From positions 1 through 21,000 of the forward strand of contig ATSW01045507.1 in the NCBI GenBank assembly GCA_000444245.1: 21,000 bases of DNA, read 5' to 3'. The position numbers and the translations under genes are program-made. A model generated the notes under the pieces. That model was not told the origin of the DNA, searched no databases, and was given only the letters and a program-made list of their open reading frames with translations. Every line of letters begins with the position of its first letter. Position 1 is the first letter of the stretch. Positions 9,301-16,572 of the stretch are shown one piece after another. This DNA comes from Botryllus schlosseri. Taxonomy: Eukaryota > Chordata > Ascidiacea > Stolidobranchia > Styelidae.

Positions 9301-10625
9301 CGTAATACGGGAATGTATATAGGTTTCAGCTTTGCGGCATAAACACGAGCTATATTTAAACGCGCAATCCACCGGAACTAACACTAATCGAGATGTAAGT
9401 TCAATATCAAATCATCACGCACGCTGATTACAAACCCTCTCTGCGATCGGTCTTATGAAATACACTATCTCCTAACAAATGTTTTCACAGACTCTATTCT
9501 TCGTTTCAGCTGTCGAAATTCGCTTACTTCCGTGGCCGCACAGGACATTCGGTCGGTACATTCGCTATCCAGTCGAAATACTTCACAAATACAAGACAAA
9601 CATCAGACTATCGCAAAGAGAATACATCCTGATGCCGAGCGCGTGTTACGGCGAATTGCAAGCCAACGACGTATACTTTGTCATGGGACGTACTCGACCC
9701 AAAACTATCGCCAGCCGCACTGGAATTGTAAGTATAATCCGCTGAGAATTTTCACGGACTACATGATGAATAATATTTCCGCGTAAAACCGGTTCAAACA
9801 CTCGATCATCCGTGCAAGAAAATATATTAGTACCACTTAATCGGCGTGATCTTGAACGCGTAGGTCGAATTGGTTTATACTCGCAACAACGTATTTACCG
9901 TATTCGTAATGATATCAATAAGACTGCGGAGCAGACTGCAATACATTGCTCACACCAGTGTTCTCCAGAAGTAACGCCGTAAAAAAAGCAGATTTGATTG
10001 AGTGGGCATATACATTTATCAGTTAATCCGAGGCGGTTAACTTCGAAATTGCAAGATGCGTGCTTGGGACTAACGCAAAATGACTGACGACTCTAAAAAT
10101 TGCTGCAATCTTCGAAAATATATTGGGTAATGATAAGCGGGTTATTTCCCAAGAATATCGCGACTATTACAGTCATACGGGTGATTCAAACTACTTTATA
10201 CTTTTTACAAAATTCAAGGTGTAAAAGAATGTAGTATTGACAGAAAAAACTATAGTGGTAGTATTTGTGTGGAAGTTGTCAAACAACAAAGTATCTCAAA
10301 GAAGGAAGCGCAAGTTGGCGCAAAACTAGGAGCACTCCGTTACTGACTACCTCTGCCAACCATAGTGACCGGTGGATTTCACGAAATATTGAAAATATTG
10401 CTGAAAAGATTCCAGAAAACTCAACCATTTCTTTTCTCCTAGGCATCGAACCGAGTCGCGGACCGTTACCGCCGCGAATACGTTCTGATCGGCCACACCG
10501 GCATCTCCCGCAACCTTTCCCACAAACTGCACTCAAGAATGGCGAAACTGTCGCGCCGCGCGAGGTGCAAAAGATACAAACGCGTCCCCGCCAGGTTCGG
10601 CCGGAGAAGAACGAACGTGGGTTGA
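3289..10625 (+). CDS. ADAMTSL5-like: ADAMTS-like protein with C-terminal NTR domain (ADAMTSL5-like), complete, 13 exons
   Basis: Secreted extracellular-matrix glycoprotein of the ADAMTS-like group, which lacks the protease domain of true ADAMTS enzymes. Joining exons 3289-3345, 4570-4904, 5377-5446, 5519-5618, 5805-5944, 6506-6620, 6683-6769, 7224-7402, 7551-7668, 7738-7892, 8022-8109, 9510-9727 and 10443-10625 gives 614 residues; all introns are GT-AG and all phases agree. Order: signal peptide 1-19, unassigned region 20-101, TSR 103-156 (six Cys), Cys-rich module to 261 (ten Cys: 168, 194, 198, 222, 228, 233, 238, 251, 254, 261), spacer about 265-380, Thr-rich linker about 418-445, NTR 465-596 and a basic tail. 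There is no HExxH zinc site, and the TSR follows the N-terminal region directly. TSR + Cys-rich + spacer + NTR is the distinctive ADAMTSL5 architecture. Human ADAMTSL5 is shorter (about 470 residues); the N-terminal region and linker account for the extra length. Function by family: fibrillin/microfibril and heparan-sulfate binding. The exon model is inferred from splice signals and homology alone. Confidence 0.9.
3346..4569. other. Intron 1 of the ADAMTSL5-like gene
   Basis: 1224 bases with GT-AG ends, AT-rich, with no other coding signal. Its last 40 bases are pyrimidine-rich before TTTTTCCAG. First introns often carry enhancers, but nothing specific is visible. Confidence 0.6.
4570..4904 (+). 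CDS. ADAMTSL5-like exon 2: N-terminal region and first half of TSR
   Basis: Acceptor TTTTTCCAG ends at 4569; the exon ends in phase 2 at AG|GTGAAT. Residues 20-101 form a hydrophilic, lysine-rich segment with no cysteine and no family I recognise (for example [15 protein letters not shown]). Residues 103-131 begin a TSR: W104, W107 and W110 form two overlapping WxxW C-mannosylation motifs, and C113-SLS-C117-G matches the CxxSCG O-fucosylation motif. A GGG turn and RTRIC follow, as usual in group-1 TSRs. The frame is open upstream of the acceptor to 4486, but that part is intron. Confidence 0.88.
5377..5446 (+). CDS. ADAMTSL5-like exon 3: second half of TSR
   Basis: Acceptor CTCTTTTCAG, donor CAG|GTATGA. 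The exon adds 1 + 69 bases and completes the phase-2 codon as R131. It encodes [20 protein letters not shown] followed by NTQ. C141 and C151 and the RLCNTQ ending are the standard third strand of a TSR, normally completed by DCP, which is exactly what the next exon supplies. Confidence 0.88.
5519..5618 (+). CDS. ADAMTSL5-like exon 4: end of TSR, start of Cys-rich module
   Basis: Acceptor TTCACTCAG, donor ATG|GTAAGT (phase 1). It begins DCP (last TSR cysteine, C156) and continues [10 protein letters not shown] then [12 protein letters not shown]. This is the conserved ADAMTS Cys-rich opening (xDFRxxQC ... P..G..Y.W..F). C168 is the first of ten module cysteines. Confidence 0.9.
5805..5944 (+). 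CDS. ADAMTSL5-like exon 5: Cys-rich module, middle
   Basis: Acceptor TTTTGCAG, donor ATG|GTAATT (phase 0). It encodes six cysteines (C194, C198, C222, C228, C233 in CELQC, TKCG, GVC and GEC motifs, with C238 just across the junction). [19 protein letters not shown] is the usual ADAMTS pattern DGT.C.....CV.G.C. Confidence 0.9.
5945..6505. other. Intron 5 of the ADAMTSL5-like gene
   Basis: 561 bases, GTAATT to ATCAG. The open frame continues past the donor to 6079, but that tail loses the cysteine pattern. The next exon resumes it exactly, so the splice is preferred. Confidence 0.65.
6506..6620 (+). CDS. ADAMTSL5-like exon 6: Cys-rich signature
   Basis: Acceptor TTTCATCAG, donor GATG|GTAAGT (phase 1). 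It contains [20 protein letters not shown] then DNSTC, the most diagnostic ADAMTS/ADAMTSL signature (GCD..(L/I)GS....D.CGVC.GD.STC). N258 in NST is a potential N-glycosylation site. C261 closes the ten-cysteine module and the spacer starts after it. Confidence 0.93.
6683..6769 (+). CDS. ADAMTSL5-like exon 7: spacer, first strands
   Basis: Acceptor TTGCCTTGCAG, donor CTCG|GTAAGC; phases 1 to 1. It encodes [20 protein letters not shown], matching the spacer motif (P.GAT.I.I.E). C299 in NKCHL is not a usual spacer position; the spacer normally lacks cysteine. Confidence 0.85.
6770..7223. other. Intron 7 of the ADAMTSL5-like gene
   Basis: 454 bases, GTAAGC to ATACAG. A 64-codon open frame at 6884-7078 has no family features and no fitting splice sites; I treat it as chance. 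Confidence 0.6.
7224..7402 (+). CDS. ADAMTSL5-like exon 8: spacer core
   Basis: Acceptor TTTTCATACAG, donor TTG|GTACGT; phases 1 to 0. It contains INGNW (317-320), [16 protein letters not shown], and [16 protein letters not shown]. These match the spacer order NG.W ... G.Y...G....Y.R ... E.L...GPT..... of ADAMTS proteins. Residues 305-312 form an acidic loop (EIDEDDNQ). Confidence 0.88.
7551..7668 (+). CDS. ADAMTSL5-like exon 9: end of spacer
   Basis: Acceptor TCCGTTTCAG, donor ATAG|GTATGG (phase 1). VEYEYWVP (371-378) is the canonical last spacer strand (I.YEY..P). After it comes a Ser/Ala-rich stretch that leads into the linker. Confidence 0.85.
7738..7892 (+). CDS. ADAMTSL5-like exon 10: Thr-rich linker
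   Basis: Acceptor CGTCTTTCCAG, donor GAG|GTAGGC; phases 1 to 0. After [15 protein letters not shown] come NNT (potential N-glycan) and about 25 residues that are mostly threonine with a few Pro, Lys and Ile. This is a mucin-like O-glycosylation candidate between spacer and NTR. The DNA is an ACN triplet run at 7814-7866, so its length is likely variable between individuals or species. Confidence 0.8.
8022..8109 (+). CDS. ADAMTSL5-like exon 11: start of NTR domain
   Basis: Acceptor CATATCTTCAG, donor TTCG|GTAAGT; phases 0 to 1. It encodes [18 protein letters not shown], which matches the NTR opening (C..C ... (Y/F)C.SDF). Only one cysteine stands where NTR domains usually have CxxC. The equivalent - strand exon (20556-20475) has CMAC. 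The frame and both phases are the same in the two copies. Confidence 0.85.
8110..9509. other. Intron 11 of the ADAMTSL5-like gene (within the NTR domain)
   Basis: 1400 bases, the largest intron of this gene. The equivalent intron in the - strand gene is about 3.2 kb. No exon or clear repeat was seen inside it. Confidence 0.6.
9510..9727 (+). CDS. ADAMTSL5-like exon 12: NTR core
   Basis: Acceptor TTCGTTTCAG, donor ATT|GTAAGT; phases 1 to 0. It encodes [27 protein letters not shown] and VYFVMGR, the NTR strand pattern (Y.V.I...YK ... (R/K)E.. ... C ... Y..MG). The - strand exon 17318-17116 aligns along its whole length without gaps from EY to MGR. It follows a 1.4-kb intron (8110-9509). Confidence 0.9.
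9728..10442. other. Intron 12 of the ADAMTSL5-like gene
   Basis: 715 bases, GTAAGT to CTCCTAG. Nothing recognisable inside. Confidence 0.6.
10443..10625 (+). CDS. ADAMTSL5-like exon 13: NTR end and basic tail
   Basis: Acceptor TTTTCTCCTAG; phase 0 entry; 60 residues then TGA at 10623-10625. It begins [20 protein letters not shown] and ends with the last NTR cysteine (C596) in RRARCKRYK, followed by a very basic tail with RRRTNVG. The frame is supported by the homologous terminal exon at 16572-16384 (LNCRRYKYY). The tail suits heparan-sulfate binding, a known property of the family's NTR. The same frame stays open for 24 more codons after the TGA (see findings). Confidence 0.82.
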   Translation, partial: ASNRVADRYRREYVLIGHTGISRNLSHKLHSRMAKLSRRARCKRYKRVPARFGRRRTNVG

Positions 10626-10911
10626 TGGGCGTTCTCGAAACTACATGCAAGCCGGGATTATCTCATGAGATTTCCGCGCAAAAAACGTTTCGCCCGCTAG
10701 TGATGGCGCGCTCTACGACCGGAGTCTAGACAGAAGCAGGCGTCTGCCTGGAGAAGACCAGACGCCATCGACACACGCAGCGACTTGAGCCTGCCGACGT
10801 AGGCCTCGAATTCTTCTCGCGGTTTCTCGCTGTTGAACACAGGGAACAGTGGGATTATAAAACCGCTCTGTCTGTGGTAACCATTTATCCAGCAGTTCAG
10901 CACTTTATACC
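10626..10911 (+). other. GC-rich 3'UTR candidate of the ADAMTSL5-like gene
   Basis: Immediately after the TGA the DNA stays clearly GC- and CpG-richer than the flanks. It is open for 24 codons in the gene's frame, open in another + frame from 10731 to 11059, and open on the - strand at 10697-10903. It is most simply a transcribed 3'UTR; a terminal exon of an antisense gene is the alternative. Confidence 0.4.
10739..10766 (+). other. Short stem-loop downstream of the stop codon
   Basis: GGCGTCTG (10739-10746) is exactly complementary in reverse to CAGACGCC (10759-10766), giving an 8-bp stem with a 12-base loop in the likely 3'UTR. No histone-type or IRE consensus fits. Confidence 0.35.
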
Positions 10912-10945
10912 AGGGGTTCCCCTATTTTTTCAACCTTTTAAAAAA
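10912..10945 (+). repeat. Possible hAT terminal-repeat relic
   Basis: CAGGGGTTCCC followed by a T-rich run and TTCAACCTTTT looks like the common hAT terminus CAGGGGTTCyCAAmCTTTTT with a small insertion. No matching inverted end was found to the right, so this would be a fragment. Confidence 0.28.
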
Positions 10946-11390
10946 TTAGAAACGTTATTTTCTATGAAAAAAATGATTTATATAGTAACCGGTATTCAGA
11001 ATGATAAAACGACAATGCATGGACTGCGTTGGATTCCTCTCATTCATACGGCCGGGTGACATTGATTACGCTACGGCGTCTGATTTCGCTGTCGGATATT
11101 TCGTGGAGTGAAGCATTAGATTAATAGATGTTATGTCCAATTAGGAAATATATGACGCGACTGCATGTGCTAGGTTCAGCGACAAAATGGGTATATATAC
11201 ACGCCGCCACAACGCCCGCCTCTTTGGAGGTCAGATATGTTTTTCAATTAGTTCTTTCAAGTTGCTACTTCTATTCCGCCTATTTCTTGTATATATTGCA
11301 CATCACTGCATATGTTTCATGCCGACTCTTTCGTTTAGTGGATTTTTCAGGTATGTTTCTGATATTTTCACGTTTCCTGGCCTTCCTCAA

Positions 11391-11396
11391 AATAAA
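11391..11396 (+). terminator. Candidate poly(A) signal for the ADAMTSL5-like gene
   Basis: The first AATAAA after the stop codon, 766 bases downstream. Another lies at 12392-12397. A weak assignment from position only. Confidence 0.3.
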
Positions 11397-11482
11397 TCTA
11401 TGCAAGCCACGAATTCGTTCGTGATTGAGAGTCGGGGGACGAATTGAAGGCAGGGTGTGCGCCGTACGCACTACGCATATTG

Positions 11483-11512
11483 CAGTGGGACAGTGGACAG
11501 TGAACAGTGGAA
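11483..11512 (+). repeat. Short degenerate tandem repeat (CAGTGRA)
   Basis: Four adjoining copies of a 7-8 base unit: CAGTGGGA, CAGTGGA, CAGTGAA, CAGTGGAA. Intergenic, of microsatellite size. Confidence 0.6.
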
Positions 11513-12179
11513 CCTGTCTTCAATAGTTGTCCCTTATTATAGTATAGCAAGTGCTGGGGTCACCCGTACGACTGGATTGTAAAGTTAAAGTGCTTAGGGA
11601 AATCAGGCAGGTACACCCGACGGCAGAGTTGCGCTCCAATATTGACTGAAAAATGACTTATCGGTGCAAGCATACCAATACACATGCCGCATATACAATA
11701 TACATAGTTTACTTGATATCATGTACAGACCCAGGAATCAACGAAATAATGTTGCCTCATATCCAAAATTTAACGTCACCCCATCGTTATCAGCAACTCA
11801 ATTAGGCCTTATAATACGATAGGTTGTACAGTACACGGAATTAGAATTACTATGAAAGCCGGGCCATCTCTTTATCCGACAGTCTCGTACGAGAGGTGTA
11901 TAAATACTCAAACTAATACTATTGTCCACCGTAGAAGCCTTGAAACCTCGATTGGCCGCATTGCACCAAACGAAACGTTTGGTTAAGAGCTACGAACGTT
12001 ACTGGAAATAACACATTTTCCAAGTCATGATCGATCATCCCACAATATTGTCGCGAAGTGCAATGAAATTGGTATGGTCAAAAATATACCAAAGTATCTT
12101 TAATGTGATGGATAACAGTCATTATATTCTGTGTGGTGGCATGAAAGGCACATATTTAACTTTGACTTATAACATTCTG

Positions 12180-12279
12180 TTATGACGTCATAAAGAGTGA
12201 TACTCGAATACTCGACTTCAAGTATATTACGTGATTCAAAATCGAATCACTCAGGTACTCGATTTTGCCCAGCCTTACT
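12180..12279 (-). repeat. Possible hAT end with nested palindromes
   Basis: Read on the - strand from 12279, TAAGGCTGGGCAAAATCGAG followed by TACC resembles hAT termini of the (C/T)AGGGCTGGGCAA type, with ATCGA/CTCGA-rich sub-terminal DNA. Inside are a 7-bp inverted repeat (GTGATTC/GAATCAC, 12231-12250) and a perfect 14-base palindrome, TTATGACGTCATAA (12180-12193). The other end is not certain; AAGCCGGGCCATC near 11858 is a poor match. Confidence 0.3.
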
Positions 12280-13907
12280 CGCAACCCACGCCTCACTCAT
12301 CGAACAAATGCATTTTAAATGTAACGTTATATGTTTCCAGGGGAATAGGTGGCGACAATTACTTGTATTAAGCTCCACTCTTTACAGCTCCAATAAATGT
12401 ATTACGAAAAGAATTGAATAATATATTAATTGCTATAAATCCGAAAATGTTAAGTAAATCGAACTATCCATTTAGTGCGGCATATACAATACTGGTACCC
12501 GAGAACGACTGTTCTGTGCAGTATACTCTGAAGGCCTACGACGGAATTTTCACGTACTGAGATTTGAATGCTATGCTGACTAGACTTGACTTTCGATTTG
12601 AATATCAATATCAAGGGACAACACTGATCCGTAAGCCCATTTCTAGAGCAGCTGAAAGTGAAACAAACATTTATATTATCGAGGTCTAAGATACCCATCA
12701 GATTAACCGATCTCTATATATGAGTTGAGCCTATCATACTGTAATAAAAAAAAGTCTCTGACATATGCAAGCTGTGGATATGAAGCCGGTTTGAAATTTC
12801 ATCAGTCTAAATGTCAATATAGTGTACAGATGTACTAATTTATACCACCACCAAATGATATCCCTTGAACTCAAAAAGAATTCCTCGAAAATCATAGGAT
12901 TTACTCCGATGCTGATATGTTTGATGGATTGTTCTTTAACCAATCATTCCGTCAGAGTCGTAAATTAGTCAAAATAACATGTATCAATGTAGGCACATAT
13001 CACAAATCGGTTTCTCGGACTGATAATTACCAGAACCTAAACACATACTCTAAATTCCGGCCTACAATTACCGTCTAACAATCCTAGATCGCCACATGGA
13101 GATAGGGTAATTTTGCCTGGTTTCCAGCTGGGTTGTTAGCGATTTGCAGGGCTTAATTTTAAACAAACGATGTGACGCGACGGTTTGCAATCAGGAGATC
13201 TGCAAAAAGCAGAGACGAACGAGTCAGCACAGTACCTTTGCCAATTTAGTTTGTTGCTACTTCACCACAGACATATACAATGTACATGTGTAACCATAAG
13301 TAATTTCTGTGCTGTAGTAACGACTCATTGTCACTCTCAACATCACAATAGGTTTTGACTTTTTGTAAGCAATTAGCTGAGGAGAGAGAGGATGGGGAAA
13401 ATAAAAACGATATAAGAGGTCCTTGAACTCATTTGTGCCTTATAGTCCCTAAAATCTTTCGAAAACTATATCACGCACTTGTGCTGCTGGCGTCACCGTA
13501 TCTATTTCCAATCACAAGCAATGCATTTTAATTATTTTTGGGATGCCCTTGAAAAATGCCAGCAAATGGATGGATATTTAAATTCAAGACAGAAGCTTGT
13601 CAAAAAAAAAATGCTAAATCTAAATCTAAATTTTTTCGGAGTTCATACAACGCAATTTATCTCCCTTTCCCATCCTAAATGACAAAGCTCCACCCACAGA
13701 TAAGAGAATATGCGGTCAAGCCTTTGCTAGCACCAGGTCTGATGGCTCAGTTGACGAACGCAGAGTGAATACACGAAGAGAATTATACATGGTGACAAAT
13801 TGCACTACTGCATGGAATTTTGTGGTCACGTGATTACACCTTTATAGATGTTAGATTACACTGTCACCGGCGAGGTATTTTCGACGCAACTCGTATTGGC
13901 CCCAACC

Positions 13908-14642
13908 CAGGGGTGTCAAACTCAACTTGCGTCGCGGGCCGGATTTAAACCTTCAGATCGCCCGCGGGCCGGACCAACATGTTACCTCAAAATCCATGCC
14001 CTTGTTTTTCATTGAATACTTTATTATCAAGCCTATGTTATATTACATTATATCACGGACCATAGTTGTTCAATTCCAGCAACCCCTTTATTCGCAAACA
14101 ACAGAATTGCCAAAAGAAATACGATCGATGATCGGTCATTTGAATAACGACATATATCTTCAAATCGCGATTCGGGTTTCTCTGGAGGCCGGGACCTTTT
14201 GATAGAGAATTTATACAGCAGTGCGACAACAGATTTATTCTGCCGTGCAACTATATAATTTTCTATATGTATTTTGCATATAACGGTTTCGCATATAGGT
14301 GTTTTCGCCTCTGTAAATAACTAGGCTTTGGTCCATTAGTCCGGAACACTCAGTGCGTGTACGTTTTTGCCTTCTCGGAATTGGGTGTCAACGATTTGTT
14401 CCAAATAGCAACTAGAGTGAAACCACAAGTCCTCTGTCTGGTGGTCATAATGTCGCCTACCACGTACAATGAACCGACTCGACATTTACTCGATTGCGGG
14501 ATTATATAATGGAAGTATTTCTTACTAAAAATCTAAGCATTTGTTAGAAATATACTGGATCTACTCAGATTTGCCTTGTGGGCCGGATAAAATCGTCTGG
14601 CGGGCTGGATGAGGCCCGCGCGCAGTATGTTTGACACCCCTG
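13908..14642. mobile_element. Non-autonomous hAT transposon (735 bp)
   Basis: Both ends carry the same 14-base inverted terminus, CAGGGGTGTCAAAC (13908-13921, and its complement 14629-14642), a classic hAT end. Sub-terminal GCGGGCCGG-type blocks occur on both sides (13931-13974 and 14579-14621). The interior is AT-rich and has no transposase frame, so it depends on an enzyme made elsewhere. The 8 flanking bases are CCCCAACC on the left and TCATAACC on the right (5 of 8 agree), which fits a decayed 8-bp hAT target duplication. Confidence 0.82.
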
Positions 14643-16383
14643 TCATAACCCAAATGTATGCTGAAAATGACTGCCCATTGTAGTCATTACGATATGAGGT
14701 GATGTGAAAATCATACAATCAATACTATCTCATCCAATCCAAATATTTCAAAATTGAAGAAACATAGAACCCTACAAAACCCTCTTATATAAACCAATAC
14801 AACATCACTGAAAGATATGTTACCAGGGTGCCATGCCACTACAGAAATACAAAAGCGAGGATATGCCACAACAGCGATTAAAACGCTTTGTATGACAGCC
14901 GTTGCCTAAACCGTTATAGTATGGACAGTGGACACGAGCGCTTCCATAACACACAGCAACACGGGCTAGGCTGTCAATGATCTTATTTTGGCATCCTTCC
15001 ATTGCAACTCTCAGCAGTCTTCAACGCATACAAGAATGAAGGTGCATAGTTTATTTTCGACCGAAAATGGCAACAAAGGCTGGAATGGAAGATAGCCCGC
15101 TTGATAGAATTCGTTCATAATGATACAGTACAAACTACAGAGATAAGACATACAATCGAACAGTAATGTGTTTGCGATAATGCTATGAATGCCCATAGCC
15201 CATAGGCCCTACTAGGTGTCCGCATAAAATGTGATGTCTTGTCGATACCAGACAAAACCCTATTACACAAATCTTCATCCACCATTCCGTCTCCAAAGAT
15301 ATTCAAAAGCTGCGTATCAATACGCATGTTAGGAACACCACATCGAGTGGCGTACATCAGCGAATGAAATATCTATGGGCCACTAGACTTTCACATATAA
15401 GCATATAAAAAGTCACATGTGTTCAGTCCCGATGTATTTGGGTGAAGCGTTGATAAAATACTTGAGAAATATTTTATACAATAGGTTGAACACGCATTGA
15501 AGATGACAATAACGTTCTCAAATAACAAAGTGGTTGTGGAAATATATGCGGACGATATTTTACCAGATCGGCTATGACCGCCGTCAATACGAAAATAGGT
15601 AGACATTCACAGATTGAGAACGGATATGGTATTGCTGCCGTATTACAACAACTCGTTTCTTGCACTACGGGACAGTAATACTACTAGATTGACCCTAAGA
15701 GTATATCTTCTGCTGCAAAATCGTTGAGGCTGCAAAAACGGACTTGAATTATTATGCACTGGGAATATACGAACATCAACGCAAATGAGCCGCGTTCATA
15801 GCCACTTTAAACACGGCCTACGAAACCGTAAAAAGCAATAAAAATAGATATATAAAGTCGCAGGAAACATCAGGTAAATACTTTCGACGTCATGTAGTCT
15901 GCGACTGACCGCTGATACGCAACGATCCCGCTTTTATTTCGTTAAAAAAGTGAGCCCCAGTAACGTAGACATGTTATTATCTATTTTGATTTCACGCGTG
16001 GTTGCAAAATGAAGATAAATAGGACCAGGCTCTGGCATGTGTCGGCTTCTTTTGATCAACGTGGATTTACGAATATATCGAAAACGAAGGCGAGGTCTGC
16101 ATGGTCAAATGTTTCCGGCAGTGAGAAGAAATATCGATACGATACCGCGTCGACGTATAATACACTCGTACAGCGATGCTAAATTAGCATGCACAATGTG
16201 CACTTGTACGCCTATGCTATTCTCTGCTACCGTAAGCTTAGTAGCTGCATTGAAGACAACTGAGTGTTACACAAACGCGCATTTGACACGGTCGCTTTGG
16301 CGCGGTAGCTTTGAGAAGTGACAGAACGTCGTAAGCGTATAGCTAACGCTGGACACCGTCGGCATGTCGAATGCCCGTTTGCT
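14643..16383. other. Intergenic DNA and 3' flank of the NTR paralog
   Basis: No coding family recognised. Several 60-94 codon open frames lack start context and homology. The part next to 16384 should include the 3'UTR of the - strand gene. Confidence 0.5.
15933..15938 (-). terminator. Candidate poly(A) signal for the NTR paralog
   Basis: AATAAA on the - strand, 446 bases after the TAA stop at 16384. It is the nearest such hexamer I found; assigned by position only. Confidence 0.3.
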
Positions 16384-16572
16384 TTATCGCTGCGTTCTCA
16401 TCGCCCGCCTCCTGTGAATTCTCGCCATGTAATACTTGTATCTTCTGCAGTTCAATCTCCTGGTCATCCTGCTCATTTTATAGTGTTGCTTGAACCACGA
16501 GTACCAATATGTGATTTGATTCACTACGAAAGGCGACTTGTATATTTTTCGCTTCGCGTCGGTTACCACGGC
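16384..16572 (-). CDS. NTR paralog, terminal exon: NTR end and basic tail
   Basis: Read on the - strand: acceptor CTGTTTCAG ends at 16573, 62 codons then TAA at 16386-16384. It encodes TYWYSWFKQHYKMSRMTRRL then NCRRYKYY, and a basic tail ending HRRRAMRTQR. The final cysteine and following R/K-R-Y-K motif align with RARCKRYK in the + gene. The intron before it is 543 bp (715 bp in the + gene). Confidence 0.82.
   Translation of the reverse strand, partial: AVVTDAKRKIYKSPFVVNQITYWYSWFKQHYKMSRMTRRLNCRRYKYYMARIHRRRAMRTQR

Larger units (their letters stand above)
10946..13907. other. Intergenic DNA between the convergent genes
   Basis: No gene seen. Apart from the short tandem repeat (11483-11512), two possible poly(A) signals and the hAT-like end near 12279, frames are short and lack family features. 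Confidence 0.5.

Noticed and set aside
10279-10650. 123-codon - strand frame
   Set aside because: Antisense shadow of the GC-rich terminal exon; no domain.
10265-10729. 154-codon + frame rich in Pro and Arg
   Set aside because: It is the wrong frame of the last NTR exon. The frame chosen ends in the RCKRYK motif shared with the - strand paralog and joins exon 12 in phase 0.
10700-10730. Second tRNA A-box-like word (GTAGAGCGCGC on the - strand)
   Set aside because: No B box at the right spacing; it falls in the GC-rich 3' flank.
13927-14202. 91-codon frame inside the hAT element
   Set aside because: No transposase motif; it begins in the GC-rich terminal block and is best seen as chance.
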